From the NCBI GenBank assembly GCA_025355665.1, contig JANXZF010000010.1, positions 1 through 33,240 on the forward strand: DNA of 33,240 nt. Reading direction: 5' to 3'. Below are positions 15,075-23,726 of the stretch, piece by piece. Each line of letters starts with the position of its first letter. Within the stretch, counting starts at the first letter, position 1. The position numbers and the translations under genes were made by a program. The notes under the pieces were generated by a model, which saw only the letters and a list, made by a program, of their open reading frames with translations, did no database searches and was not told the origin of the DNA. The DNA is from Actinomycetes bacterium (GTDB taxonomy: Bacteria; Actinomycetota; Actinomycetes; Nanopelagicales; Nanopelagicaceae).

Positions 15075-15971
15075 CTACTCGAAGACTCGAGATGAAGCCG
15101 GCAGTTGCCCGAGCTTGCCCATCCACATGTATGCCACGCCTGTGAGCACTAGCCCGATGAAGAGAATGGCCACTCCTCCTGGTTGTGCAAATGCTTGTGC
15201 GGTGCCGGGCTGACTGGAAAGCAATAGAAGCAGTAGCCATGGAGCGGCAGCGGATAAATGCGCCGAGTTTTTTATCCAACCGTGCTTGATTTCAATCTCC
15301 TTGCGAAGCGTCAAATCTTGGCGAAGGAAATCACCAAGAGTTCGAAATATCTGAAGTAGTTCCGAGCCTCCGAGGGATTTGGCCATGATGATCGCTTCGA
15401 GAATTTGATCGCTTCCATGAGTATTGAGCCTGGCCTTCAACTTCTCGGCAGAGGCGATGAAATTCCCGCTTTCACGTAGTTCTTTGTGAAAGGTGAGGAA
15501 ATAGGGCCGAATCAATTCTGGGCCGCGCACACCCAAACCCACCAGTGCTTCGTTAAGCGAAAGCCCTGAATGGATTGCCGATATTAGATGGTCGGTCACT
15601 TCCGGCCACACCAACAACATTGCGGCACTCTCACGGCGATCTCGATTATGAAAATGAAGCCACGTTACAATCATCGCGAAGATAGAGAATGGCGCAGTAA
15701 TAACTGCTGACATAGTCCAAGCCAAAACAACTATTGATACGAAAACTGAACTTATGCTCGCATAAACCAAACTTAGATTTTCGTGCAAGGTATTTTTGCC
15801 GTCATTCTTGGGTTCTGAACTTTGCAACTTGGATGACCCTGAGATCAACTTTGGACTTGCTACGAGGAAAACAAGACCCAGGGCGCACAATGTACTGGTT
15901 ATTGTGGCCACAAGAATTGGACTGCCTCCGATGTTGCCGAGAAAAGGAAAGTCACTTGCCCTAGAACTCAT
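15075..15971 (-). CDS. tadB: Tad secretion membrane protein TadB
   Basis: 298 residues. Two N-terminal helices (about 15-38 and 68-100), then a T2SF domain with WPEVTDHLISAIHSGLSLNEALVGLG and IIMAKSLGGSELLQIFRTLGDFLRQD, and C-terminal helices (about 235-285). It forms the membrane platform with TadC. ATG 15971 shares its A with the tadA stop (TGATG), so translation is likely coupled; an upstream TTG at 15980 is less likely. Confidence 0.86.
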   Translation of the reverse strand: MSSRASDFPFLGNIGGSPILVATITSTLCALGLVFLVASPKLISGSSKLQSSEPKNDGKNTLHENLSLVYASISSVFVSIVVLAWTMSAVITAPFSIFAMIVTWLHFHNRDRRESAAMLLVWPEVTDHLISAIHSGLSLNEALVGLGVRGPELIRPYFLTFHKELRESGNFIASAEKLKARLNTHGSDQILEAIIMAKSLGGSELLQIFRTLGDFLRQDLTLRKEIEIKHGWIKNSAHLSAAAPWLLLLLLSSQPGTAQAFAQPGGVAILFIGLVLTGVAYMWMGKLGQLPASSRVFE

Positions 15972-17011
15972 CACGTCCAACCGTTCGTCGCGGATAGCCC
16001 AACATTCACGAACTTCTCAGGATGAGGCAGTGAGCCCAAGCCCCGTTCGAACCTACCTTCATTCCATAACCAGAGCGTCTCCACCTCTATTCGGTCATTT
16101 TCTATTCTGCCCGTTAGCGCGGAGACTTCGATGATCCGGCGTTTGCCCTCTGCGTCCAAAGCAACTTGAACAACAAGATCTATGGCGGATGCGACGGTGG
16201 GGCATATGAACTTCTGCGAAATGTTTTCTCCAGCCAATAGCGGGAGCGTTTGCAATTTCACCACTGCGTCTCGTGTCGAATTTGCGTGAATCGTTCCCAT
16301 TCCTGGCAAACCAGAATTGAGCGCAATAAGGAGGTCGAGTGCCTCCGCTTCTCGGACTTCGCCAACGATTATTCGCGATGGTCTCATCCGCAAGGATTCC
16401 TTAATCAATCGGCGAAGGGGAATGGCGCCCTCGCCTTGAAGATTTGCACTGCGCGTTTGGAGGCTTATGACATCCGGCAGGTTCGGCTTGAGTTCAAAGA
16501 CCTCTTCGATAGTTATAACTCTTTCATACACTGGAATCGCTGATACCAGCGCATTAAGCACCGTGGTCTTGCCTGCTTGGGTTCCACCGCTTACAAGAAT
16601 ATTCAGTCCAGCACGGACGCTATTTGCCAATAATGTCGCCATTGCAGGCGTCATCGCATCCCGCATCGCGAGATCTCGTAAAGTAAGATTTCTCATCAAA
16701 TGCTTGCGAATATTGACCGCCCAGTGTTCAGGCGTCACTTCCGGAATAGCGACATGCAGTCGACTGCCATCAGGAAGTCGCGCATCTACAAAAGGGTGTG
16801 ATAAATCGAGCCGGCGTCCGCTCCACATCAACGCTCTTTCTACGATGTTCCGAACGTCATCGCCAGTTAAAAGAAGATTGGTAAGTTCGTTCCTTCCTGC
16901 ACGGGCTATGAAAATTCTCTCCGGTGAGTTGATCCACACTTCTTCGATTTCACTGTCAAGCATGAACGGTGCAAGGGGGCCGAAAGTCATAGCGAGGTCC
17001 TGAACTGGCAT
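15971..17011 (-). CDS. tadA: Tad pilus assembly ATPase TadA (CpaF family)
   Basis: 346-residue secretion ATPase of the VirB11/CpaF family that powers pilus assembly or secretion through TadB and TadC. Walker A is GGTQAGKTT (142-150), the Asp-box region is VITIEEVFELK, Walker B is RPSRIIVGEVREAEAL, and the His box is GMGTIHANS. The N-terminal domain is shorter than in Gram-negative CpaF, as normal for actinobacteria. No Shine-Dalgarno is seen; TAATGT lies 6 bases before ATG, so the transcript may be leaderless. No TadV peptidase or TadZ is in the window. Confidence 0.93.
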   Translation of the reverse strand: MPVQDLAMTFGPLAPFMLDSEIEEVWINSPERIFIARAGRNELTNLLLTGDDVRNIVERALMWSGRRLDLSHPFVDARLPDGSRLHVAIPEVTPEHWAVNIRKHLMRNLTLRDLAMRDAMTPAMATLLANSVRAGLNILVSGGTQAGKTTVLNALVSAIPVYERVITIEEVFELKPNLPDVISLQTRSANLQGEGAIPLRRLIKESLRMRPSRIIVGEVREAEALDLLIALNSGLPGMGTIHANSTRDAVVKLQTLPLLAGENISQKFICPTVASAIDLVVQVALDAEGKRRIIEVSALTGRIENDRIEVETLWLWNEGRFERGLGSLPHPEKFVNVGLSATNGWT

Positions 17012-17015
17012 GGGC

Positions 17016-17030
17016 TGACATTAGGTGTCA
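17016..17030 (-). promoter_or_regulatory. Candidate tadA -10 with overlapping inverted repeat
   Basis: On the minus strand TAATGT (17023-17018) is 6 bases before the tadA ATG. The same bases lie within TGACA-TTAGG-TGTCA (17016-17030), an inverted repeat that could let a repressor block the promoter. The regulator is unknown. Confidence 0.4.
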
Positions 17031-17148
17031 TATGTACCGAGAGCCGTGCAGCAAGAATTAACGGTGCACATCCCTAGATGTGGATTTCAGGTGACTCCCT
17101 TAGCTGACTCGCCGACACAATCGCTTCATACAAAGGCGCCGGACGTAC

Positions 17149-17622
17149 TTACGCAGAATCCAAACGATCCAAAAGTTCTAATGAACTTTCCATCGGTCGC
17201 GAGATCACCGAAGAAGTCGCCAAGAGGATCGGGTCCTTGTCCACGGCGCTGCGGCGACGAGCTAAGTCGACACGCCAATTTTCGGAAATTCGCGCAATTA
17301 AGCTCATCGCAGCCAGTTCTGCACCGTGAAGAATGCTGACAAATTCCAACTCTCCCATTCGGGCACAAAGATCTTCCGCTCGGCACAGTCGAGTTAAGGT
17401 CTGAGCAAAACTCAAAATCGCATCTTCATACTGAGATTCCGAGTTGGCTCCTTCAATGGTGACGTCAGGAACAGTTGGTTGGAGAACGAAACGAACCAAA
17501 CAGATCGCTTCCTGCCCACGACTTGCCCTAGCGAGCTCTCGCCGAAGCTGTTCGTAAAACAACGTCGGCGCAGCAAGTTGAGTCAGGGAATCCCGAATGC
17601 CATCGTGGGAGTACTCGGTCAT
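17149..17622 (-). CDS. Degenerate GGDEF-domain protein
   Basis: 157 residues. It has the plan of a diguanylate cyclase domain: DSLTQLAAPTLFYEQLRREL at 11-30 corresponds to the D-LT-L-NR--F---L start, and RAEDLCARMGELEFVSILHG at 81-100 corresponds to the R--D---R-GGDEF--LL-G segment. The catalytic GGDEF is GELEF (90-94), and the nucleotide-contact NR is AP. It is therefore unlikely to make c-di-GMP, and may sense a nucleotide or act as a protein partner. It has its own ribosome binding site (AGGTGG, 7 bases before ATG) and lies 137 bases upstream of tadA on the same strand, where actinobacteria often have a TadZ/Ssd gene. No second domain is present. Confidence 0.7.
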   Translation of the reverse strand: MTEYSHDGIRDSLTQLAAPTLFYEQLRRELARASRGQEAICLVRFVLQPTVPDVTIEGANSESQYEDAILSFAQTLTRLCRAEDLCARMGELEFVSILHGAELAAMSLIARISENWRVDLARRRSAVDKDPILLATSSVISRPMESSLELLDRLDSA

Positions 17623-17651
17623 CGAGAGCCACCTAGGAGGATGTGAATTGC

Positions 17652-17657
17652 TACCCT
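17652..17657 (+). promoter_or_regulatory. Candidate -10 for a leaderless transcript
   Basis: TACCCT 7 bases before ATG 17665 of the small membrane protein, which has no Shine-Dalgarno sequence. Matches the TANNNT spacing seen at other starts in the window. Confidence 0.35.
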
Positions 17658-17664
17658 TACGATC

Positions 17665-18036
17665 ATGAGCCCCGATGATGCCAAAAAGGTAAAGCGTCGC
17701 AATATCGTGGCAGCCCTGCTCAAGGTCGAAGCCGCAGCCCTGCTAGCCCTAGGCCTTTTCATGGTGATCAAAAGTTTCGGCTCCCACCTTGAAGCCCCAC
17801 TGGCGCTCGTCGGAGTCGTAATCTTCGCGGTCCTTGGGGCAGCAGCACTCCTGGTCTCGGCCAAGGGTTTTCGCGCCGGCAGGAACTACGGCCGAGCCCC
17901 AGCCATTCTGCTCAATCTGATCGCCGTGGGCGTCTCCTACTTCCAAATGCAGGCTCACCTATGGGTTGTCGCACTGCCCCTCGCCGCGATCTCACTTGTG
18001 ATCCTGATCCTGGCCCTATCCATCGTTGCGAATTAG
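17665..18036 (+). CDS. Small integral membrane protein, unknown function
   Basis: 123 residues, about four hydrophobic helices (near 16-36, 44-64, 77-95 and 99-120) and a basic N-terminus (DDAKKVKRRN). The layout, with the second half containing ARNYGRAPAILLNLIAVGVSYFQ-like features (GRNYGRAPAILLN), recalls a small actinobacterial membrane-protein family often found as a single gene; no function is known to me. It is divergent from the GGDEF-like gene (starts 42 bases apart) and upstream of kgd on the same strand, with 200 bases between. Confidence 0.7.
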   Translation: MSPDDAKKVKRRNIVAALLKVEAAALLALGLFMVIKSFGSHLEAPLALVGVVIFAVLGAAALLVSAKGFRAGRNYGRAPAILLNLIAVGVSYFQMQAHLWVVALPLAAISLVILILALSIVAN

Positions 18037-18163
18037 AGATTTCGTTCTCTCATTGTGAGATGGGTGGCATTATCAGCGCCTTCACTGCGTTTTGCGTAGA
18101 TGAATGTGGTCTATACCGCTATCGCACCTCAAATTTGGAATTAGTCTTGAAACATTGGATCGG

Positions 18164-18169
18164 TAGGCT
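18164..18169 (+). promoter_or_regulatory. Candidate -10 of kgd
   Basis: TAGGCT about 67 bases upstream of the kgd GTG. The same hexamer precedes three other genes in the window at a fixed distance. No good -35 at 17 bases; call is weak. Confidence 0.3.
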
Positions 18170-18236
18170 TTGCCCCGCTTTCACAGCACAAACGGAGAAC
18201 CCAAACAGGGAACATTGACTTAGAAGGAGCTCGCCA

Positions 18237-21200
18237 GTGTCGGCAGATGAGCCATTGGATCCACCAGTCAGCAAGTCAACTTTCGCTGGAAAATTCGGCG
18301 AGGAAGTTGCCGAGCAATTTGGTGCAAACGAGTGGCTCGTTGACGAAATGTACGAGCGATATCTGCAAGACCCATCTTCACTCGAAAAGACATGGCTGGA
18401 TTTCTTCGCGCAGTTCTCTCCTTCGACACATACTGGATCAGTTGCCGCGGCCGACCAAACACCTAAGGCGCCCCGTCCATCAGGGCCACCGACTCCTCGT
18501 GGTGCAATCACTCAACCTGTCGTTCCGGAGCGAACACTGATCCAACCGGAAACACCGGCAATGGAGGCGGCGCAGTCATCGTCACAGCCGGTAGTTCGAC
18601 AAGCAGATTTGGTCACGCCAACCCCGGCCGACCCTGTCGTTAGGCCGGCGCCAGTTCTTGCAACACCCGAAGCCGCATCCATCGTTCCCTTACGCGGAGT
18701 TGCGGGGCGTGTCGTACAGAGCATGGAAGCATCGCTCACGGTTCCAACTGCGACGAGCGTTCGCGTCGTGGCAGCCAAACTTCTCATCGATAATCGCATT
18801 GTCATCAACAACCACTTGAAGCGCGCTCGCGGCGGCAAAGTTTCCTTCACTCACCTCATCGCCTACGCAATGATCAAAGCCCTCGATGCGATGCCGGAAA
18901 TGAATTCATTCTTCACTCTCCTTGACGGCAAACCTGCGGTAGGGCATCCCGAGCACATCAACCTCGGCATTGCAATCGATTTAACAAAACCAGATGGAAC
19001 ACGGCAACTTCTCGTTCCATCCATAAAAGGCTGCGAAGGCCTTGATTTTGCTCAGTTCTGGCGCGCATATGAGGCAACCGTCGCAAAAGCACGCAGCGGA
19101 ACATTAACCGTTGAAGATTATGCGGACACCACGGTTTCACTAACAAACCCAGGAACCCTTGGCACCGTTCACTCCGTTCCACGTTTAGTAGCAGGGCAAG
19201 CAATGATCCTTGGAGTTGGTGCTTTGGATTATCCGTCAGAGTTCCAAGGCTCGAGCGAGGAAACTCTTGCTCGCCTCGCAGTTAGCAAAGTCGTGACGCT
19301 CACCAGCACCTACGACCACCGCATTATTCAAGGCGCGCAGTCCGGCGACTTCCTCCGTCGAATCAACGAGTACTTGCTCGGTGCCGACCAGTTCTACGAC
19401 GAAATTTTCGCAGGGCTTCGTATTCCTTACGAGCCAATTCGTTGGGCCGCCGACATCGAATTTGCACGCGATGAAGAAATCAACAAGACCGCGCGCGTCC
19501 AACAACTGATTCACGCATACCGCACCTACGGCCACCTCATGGCCGATATCGATCCTTTGGAATACAAACAGCGATCGCATCCAGATCTTGACGTCGTGAC
19601 GCACGGATTGACGCTATGGGACTTGGACCGCGAATTCGCTACCGGCGGTTTTGGCGGACGTGCCTTCATGAAGCTTCGAGATATTCTCGGAATTCTCCGC
19701 GACTCCTATTGCCGCGCTGTTGGCGTGGAATACATGTACATCGAGGATCCAACCGAGCGCAATTGGATTCAACAACGCGTCGAACTCGGCGCCCCTAAGT
19801 TGCCCCGCGAAGAGCAACTTCGAATCTTGCGCAAACTCAATGGAGCAGAAGCCTTCGAATCTTTCCTTCAGACCAAATATGTCGGCCAGAAGAGATTCTC
19901 TCTCGAAGGCGGCGAGACCGTTATCCCATTGCTAGACGCTGTTATTTCAGCAGCTGCAGAAGATGGCCTAGACGAAGTATGCGTCGGTATGCCTCATCGT
20001 GGTCGCCTCAACGTCCTAGCCAACATCGCAGGAAAATCTTACGGACAGATATTCCAAGAATTTGAAGGCCACTACACGAAGAACGCGGTGCACGGAACAG
20101 GCGATGTTAAGTACCACCTTGGAACCGAGGGCGTTTTCACGGCAGAGTCCGGAGCCAAGACAAAGATTTATCTTGCCGCAAATCCATCGCACCTTGAAGC
20201 CGTAAACCCAGTGCTCGAGGGTGTCGTTCGCGCAAAGCAAGACCGCCTCAACGTAAAGGGCTCGTTCTCTGTACTTCCAATTCTCATCCACGGTGATGCC
20301 GCATTTGCCGGCCAGGGAGTTGTCGTTGAGACATTGAACCTCTCGCAACTTCGCGGATATCGAACTGGCGGAACGATTCACGTTGTCATCAACAACCAAG
20401 TCGGCTTTACAACCGCACCTGAGATGTCACGTTCTTCGACATATGCAACCGATGTTGCAAAGGGAATCCAAGCGCCAATATTCCACGTCAACGGTGATGA
20501 CCCGGAAGCTTGCGTTCGCGTTGCCCGTATTGCCTTCGATTACCGCCAGAAGTTCAACAAGGACATTGTCATCGACATGCTCTGCTACCGCCGCCGTGGA
20601 CACAATGAAGGCGACGAGCCAAGTTTCACGCAACCGTTGATGTACAAACTCATTGATGCAAAGCGTTCCACTCGTATGTTGTACACCGAAGCACTTGTCG
20701 GTCGCGGTGACATCACGGATGAAGAAGCAAAGGAAGTGGCGCAGGATTATCAATCACAAATTGAAGCCGTCTTTGCAGCCGTGCACAATCTCACCCCAGA
20801 AACGGATCTTTCATTTGCTGCCCCGGAATCAGCCGCTCCTCATGAGATCGACACTCGAATCGATGAATCAACGGCACGCGCTATCGCACAAACGCAAATC
20901 ACCGTTCCTGAAGGATTCAACGTCCATCCCAAGCTTCTCCCTCAACTGAACAAGCGCGTCGAGATGCTCAATGACGGAACCATCGATTGGTCGATGGGCG
21001 AAACCCTTGCTTTTGGCTCACTTTTGCTCGATGGCACTCCAATCCGCCTTGCGGGCCAGGATTCCAGGCGAGGAACATTTAGTAATCGCCACGCTGTGAT
21101 CATCGATAAAGAGAACGGCAACGAGTGGACACCACTTCGCGGACTCATTTCAGATGAAAATCAATTCTTCGTGATCGACTCGCTGCTCTCTGAATTCGCG

Positions 21201-21995
21201 GCAATGGGATTTGAATACGGCTACTCAGTTGTTCGAAGCGAAGCACTCGTCATGTGGGAAGGTCAGTTCGGCGATTTCAGCAACGGCGCCCAGACCATCA
21301 TTGATGAATTCATTTCTTCATCTCTGCAAAAATGGGGCGAGCGCTCTGGCGTAGTCCTGCTTCTGCCACATGGATATGAAGGCCAAGGTCCTGACCACTC
21401 GTCAGCACGAATCGAGCGCTTCCTTTCTTTGTGCGCCGAGTCGAACATGACTGTTGCACAACCATCTTCGCCAGCCTCTTACTTCCACCTACTCCGCTGG
21501 CATGCAAAAAACCCGACACCACGTCCGCTGATTGTCTTCACGCCAAAATCGATGCTCCGCCTTCGCGCGGCGGCATCATCTTTGGCCGAATTCACGCAGG
21601 GGCATTTCCAACCTGTAATTACCGACACAACGGTGACAAATGCAACGCGACTCATCTTCTGCTCTGGACGGGTTTACTACGACCTGCTCGCCGAGCGCGC
21701 CAAACTTGGCGAAGAAACTACTGCAATTGTTCGAGTCGAACAGTTCTATCCACTACCCACAGCTGAATTAGCAGCCGAGGCCGCAAAGCACCCTCGTGCA
21801 AACCTCCTCTGGGTTCAGGATGAACCTGCAAACCAAGGTCCGTGGCCTTTCGTCGCACTCAACACTCTCGGCGTATTCGGAGATCGCACTCTGCGTCGAG
21901 TATCACGCCGTGCAACCGCAAGTCCTGCAACGGGGAACCACTATGTTCACGAAGAAGAGGCAAAGGCGCTGATGATCGAGGCCTTCAACCGCTAA
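18237..21995 (+). CDS. kgd: Multifunctional 2-oxoglutarate metabolism enzyme (KGD)
   Basis: 1252-residue fused enzyme that links the TCA cycle steps around 2-oxoglutarate: thiamine-diphosphate E1 decarboxylase/dehydrogenase plus a succinyltransferase-like E2 catalytic domain without its own lipoyl domain. Order: N-terminal E1 helix (NEWLVDEMYERYLQDPSSLEKTW is shared with all SucA), a Pro/Ala-rich linker (about 60-150), the acyltransferase domain with catalytic-type DHRIIQ (His at about 361), then the E1 core with HRGRLNVLANI (His at about 587), the TPP region RRRGHNEGDEPSFTQP and the C-terminal domain (WVQDEPANQGPW). GTG start with GAAGGAG 7 bases upstream. In this group 2-oxoglutarate flux is usually regulated by GarA; no garA gene is here. 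The stop overlaps the convergent sodX stop. Confidence 0.96.
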   Translation: MSADEPLDPPVSKSTFAGKFGEEVAEQFGANEWLVDEMYERYLQDPSSLEKTWLDFFAQFSPSTHTGSVAAADQTPKAPRPSGPPTPRGAITQPVVPERTLIQPETPAMEAAQSSSQPVVRQADLVTPTPADPVVRPAPVLATPEAASIVPLRGVAGRVVQSMEASLTVPTATSVRVVAAKLLIDNRIVINNHLKRARGGKVSFTHLIAYAMIKALDAMPEMNSFFTLLDGKPAVGHPEHINLGIAIDLTKPDGTRQLLVPSIKGCEGLDFAQFWRAYEATVAKARSGTLTVEDYADTTVSLTNPGTLGTVHSVPRLVAGQAMILGVGALDYPSEFQGSSEETLARLAVSKVVTLTSTYDHRIIQGAQSGDFLRRINEYLLGADQFYDEIFAGLRIPYEPIRWAADIEFARDEEINKTARVQQLIHAYRTYGHLMADIDPLEYKQRSHPDLDVVTHGLTLWDLDREFATGGFGGRAFMKLRDILGILRDSYCRAVGVEYMYIEDPTERNWIQQRVELGAPKLPREEQLRILRKLNGAEAFESFLQTKYVGQKRFSLEGGETVIPLLDAVISAAAEDGLDEVCVGMPHRGRLNVLANIAGKSYGQIFQEFEGHYTKNAVHGTGDVKYHLGTEGVFTAESGAKTKIYLAANPSHLEAVNPVLEGVVRAKQDRLNVKGSFSVLPILIHGDAAFAGQGVVVETLNLSQLRGYRTGGTIHVVINNQVGFTTAPEMSRSSTYATDVAKGIQAPIFHVNGDDPEACVRVARIAFDYRQKFNKDIVIDMLCYRRRGHNEGDEPSFTQPLMYKLIDAKRSTRMLYTEALVGRGDITDEEAKEVAQDYQSQIEAVFAAVHNLTPETDLSFAAPESAAPHEIDTRIDESTARAIAQTQITVPEGFNVHPKLLPQLNKRVEMLNDGTIDWSMGETLAFGSLLLDGTPIRLAGQDSRRGTFSNRHAVIIDKENGNEWTPLRGLISDENQFFVIDSLLSEFAAMGFEYGYSVVRSEALVMWEGQFGDFSNGAQTIIDEFISSSLQKWGERSGVVLLLPHGYEGQGPDHSSARIERFLSLCAESNMTVAQPSSPASYFHLLRWHAKNPTPRPLIVFTPKSMLRLRAAASSLAEFTQGHFQPVITDTTVTNATRLIFCSGRVYYDLLAERAKLGEETTAIVRVEQFYPLPTAELAAEAAKHPRANLLWVQDEPANQGPWPFVALNTLGVFGDRTLRRVSRRATASPATGNHYVHEEEAKALMIEAFNR

Positions 21996-22342
21996 TCTTT
22001 TTTAGGGCTCTTCCTACGGGATCCGGCTTTCTTGAACCGAAGAACTATGCTCGCAACGATCTCATCTTCACTGATTGCACCCCAATGACGTGAGTCTGTG
22101 CTCTCATTCTTATTGTCGCCTTCAACCCAAAACTTTTCGTCAATCGGACCTACCACCCGCTTGATCAAAAAGACTCCAGGTTGGTCCTCTCGCTCAATAA
22201 TCACGGCTTGACCCCTTCGAAAACTCCCGCCCCACATGACCAATAGCCAGTCACCGGCGTTGAACGTGGGGGCCATCGATTCCCCGGCCACGGCCACGGT
22301 TCCAAACCTTCTCTTTTTTGCGGGTGTGTTTTTAGGCGCCAT
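21992..22342 (-). CDS. sodX: Nickel superoxide dismutase maturation protease
   Basis: Small soluble S26-type signal peptidase, 116 residues, that removes the short leader of NiSOD so the mature N-terminal His can bind nickel. GESMAP holds the catalytic Ser (22) and FLIKRVVG the catalytic Lys (61); VEGDNKNESTDSRHWG is the family's box E region. There is no membrane anchor, unlike housekeeping signal peptidases, which fits the cytoplasmic NiSOD protease, and sodN is divergent next door. The frame can extend to GTG 22384; ATG 22342 is preferred only because nothing before it is conserved, and no Shine-Dalgarno is seen. The stop overlaps the kgd stop by 3 bases, tail to tail. Confidence 0.85.
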   Translation of the reverse strand: MAPKNTPAKKRRFGTVAVAGESMAPTFNAGDWLLVMWGGSFRRGQAVIIEREDQPGVFLIKRVVGPIDEKFWVEGDNKNESTDSRHWGAISEDEIVASIVLRFKKAGSRRKSPKKD

Positions 22343-22387
22343 GGGGGGTAGTCTCACATCAGAAGAGTTTCTACGCACGTGCACAAG

Positions 22388-22397
22388 AAGCTAGTTT
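22388..22397. promoter_or_regulatory. Overlapping divergent -10 elements of sodX and sodN
   Basis: TAGTTT (22392-22397) on the plus strand and TAGCTT (22393-22388) on the minus strand share bases. Transcripts would start near 22404 (sodN) and 22381 (sodX). A GCACGTGC palindrome lies just left of them. I do not see a recognisable nickel-regulator box. Confidence 0.35.
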
Positions 22398-22428
22398 TGT
22401 GCCATCTCGAGACATATTGGAGAGAAAC

Positions 22429-22815
22429 ATGTTTACCCCAAAGATCACCGTTCACGCCCACTGCGACCTCCCCTGCGGGATCTACGATCCCATCCAGGCC
22501 AAGATAGAGGCCCAATCTGTGAAGGCATGCATGCAGAAATACGCCGCAAGCACAGACGCCGATTTCAAAGCCCGAGCCGTTGCGATCAAAGAAGAGCGCT
22601 CAAATATGGTCAAGGAACACCTCTGGGTTCTCTGGACTGATTACTTCAAGCCAAATCACTTCGAGGCTTATCCAAACTTAAGCACCTTATTCAACGAAGC
22701 CACCAAACTTGCTGGAGCCGGCGGAACCAAGGGCACCAACGACGTAGCCGTTGCTGATCAACTGCTTGCCAAGATTGATGAAATCTCAGAGATCTTCTGG
22801 GCAACTAAAAAATAA
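22429..22815 (+). CDS. sodN: Nickel superoxide dismutase
   Basis: Detoxifies superoxide to O2 and H2O2. 128 residues: a 10-residue leader (MFTPKITVHA), then HCDLPCGIYDP, the nickel hook in which His11 (new N-terminus), Cys12 and Cys16 bind nickel after cleavage by the adjacent SodX. The four-helix body follows, with VLWTDYFKPNHFEAYPNL conserved. ATG 22429 has GGAGAG 5 bases upstream and gives the family's short leader; an upstream in-frame GTG (22399) would add ten non-conserved residues. Divergent from sodX with a shared promoter region. No other superoxide dismutase is in the window. Confidence 0.96.
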   Translation: MFTPKITVHAHCDLPCGIYDPIQAKIEAQSVKACMQKYAASTDADFKARAVAIKEERSNMVKEHLWVLWTDYFKPNHFEAYPNLSTLFNEATKLAGAGGTKGTNDVAVADQLLAKIDEISEIFWATKK

Positions 22816-22846
22816 GAGAAATCCCAACAGATAACAGGACTCCTTA

Positions 22847-22868
22847 GATCTGCGAGATCGCCGTTTTG
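22847..22868 (+). terminator. Weak hairpin after sodN
   Basis: GATCT-GCG-AGATC (22847-22859) followed by GCCGTTTT. It lies in the 78-base gap between the convergent ends of sodN and the thioesterase gene. The stem is only 5 bp, so termination is uncertain. Confidence 0.3.
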
Positions 22869-22893
22869 TACGACCTAAGCCGTCTTTACGATC

Positions 22894-23304
22894 TCAGCTA
22901 CGACCAACTATGGATTGCGCGGCGGTTCGGGCGAGGAATGAAACTCGCTCGACCACTGCTCTTTTCATTATGGCCCTACATACCAATCTGTCTCCGTCAT
23001 AAATCTCGCACGAAAAACCAATTTCGCGGCCCACAAACTCAGAGCAAGTAGCTGTCGCTCGTAATTCTGCCCCGATGCCAGCGGCTTCAAGAGAATCAAG
23101 ATGCACTTCTATAAGTCGCGTAGTCTCACCAATTTCAAGAAATTCAGCGATTGCAGTAAGCGCCGCACTTTCCATAACATTTAGAAAATGCGAAGTCGCA
23201 GCAATTGGGAGATCACCAAGACCCATCGCAACCGCACAATCACCAGGTCGAATCAACATCGATGAGAATCCGACGGCTCCGATGATTTCGTTTGTGCGAC
23301 GCAT
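22894..23304 (-). CDS. Thioesterase-like hotdog-fold protein (FlK-type)
   Basis: 136 residues with the hotdog layout of FlK-like (fluoroacetyl-CoA thioesterase family) proteins. FLNVMESAALTAIAEFL is the central helix with its acidic residue, followed by RLIEVHLDSLEAAGIG, whose His matches the catalytic His of the family, and a final strand set (EIGFSCEIYDGDRLVCRAIMKRAVV). Probably an acyl-CoA thioesterase; the substrate is unknown. It starts 2 bases after the rsrA stop and therefore belongs to the sigR operon, which suggests a role under thiol stress. Confidence 0.75.
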   Translation of the reverse strand: MRRTNEIIGAVGFSSMLIRPGDCAVAMGLGDLPIAATSHFLNVMESAALTAIAEFLEIGETTRLIEVHLDSLEAAGIGAELRATATCSEFVGREIGFSCEIYDGDRLVCRAIMKRAVVERVSFLARTAAQSIVGRS

Positions 23305-23306
23305 TC

Positions 23307-23726
23307 TTACTCTTCGCGGAGCGAGTCAGGCGTTTCTGGTTGAACTAGTTCCTGGGTCCAGTTTCCCTCGATCGTGATTTCGCGATGTTCAACGTTGCCA
23401 TACTGATCGACTTCGATTGAAATCTCAGTCATCCTGTATTCGGTGACGTACTCGGCCGAGCCTTGCCGCATCATCGCTAATTGATATGCAAGTTGTTCAT
23501 GCAACTCCTGCGGCGCACTTTCCAAGCACGAGCGAGTTAGCATTTCATGGAGGAGGCGGTGCATCCGACGCTCATGTTCCATTTCCTCGCGGCATGGCGA
23601 ACACTCTTCAAAGTGAACCTCAATCGAATGAATCTGGGACATCTCATGGATCTCACCATCGATAAGCAGGCCAACGGAATTGAGAACTTCATTGCAAGGC
23701 GTTTCGTGCTTTTCTCCACAGCTCAT
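23307..23726 (-). CDS. rsrA: Zinc-binding anti-sigma factor RsrA
   Basis: 139 residues. Redox switch that holds SigR inactive until thiols oxidise and zinc is lost. The ZAS motif is HFEECSPC (His38, Cys42, Cys45), joined by Cys11 and Cys3 near the start ([11 protein letters not shown]) and Cys67 in RSCLES, matching the trigger cysteines of RsrA. About 50 extra residues at the C-terminus (from [18 protein letters not shown]) are not part of the core anti-sigma domain; they look like a beta-rich tail I cannot assign. ATG overlaps the sigR stop (ATGA), the normal arrangement for balanced synthesis. Confidence 0.93.
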   Translation of the reverse strand: MSCGEKHETPCNEVLNSVGLLIDGEIHEMSQIHSIEVHFEECSPCREEMEHERRMHRLLHEMLTRSCLESAPQELHEQLAYQLAMMRQGSAEYVTEYRMTEISIEVDQYGNVEHREITIEGNWTQELVQPETPDSLREE

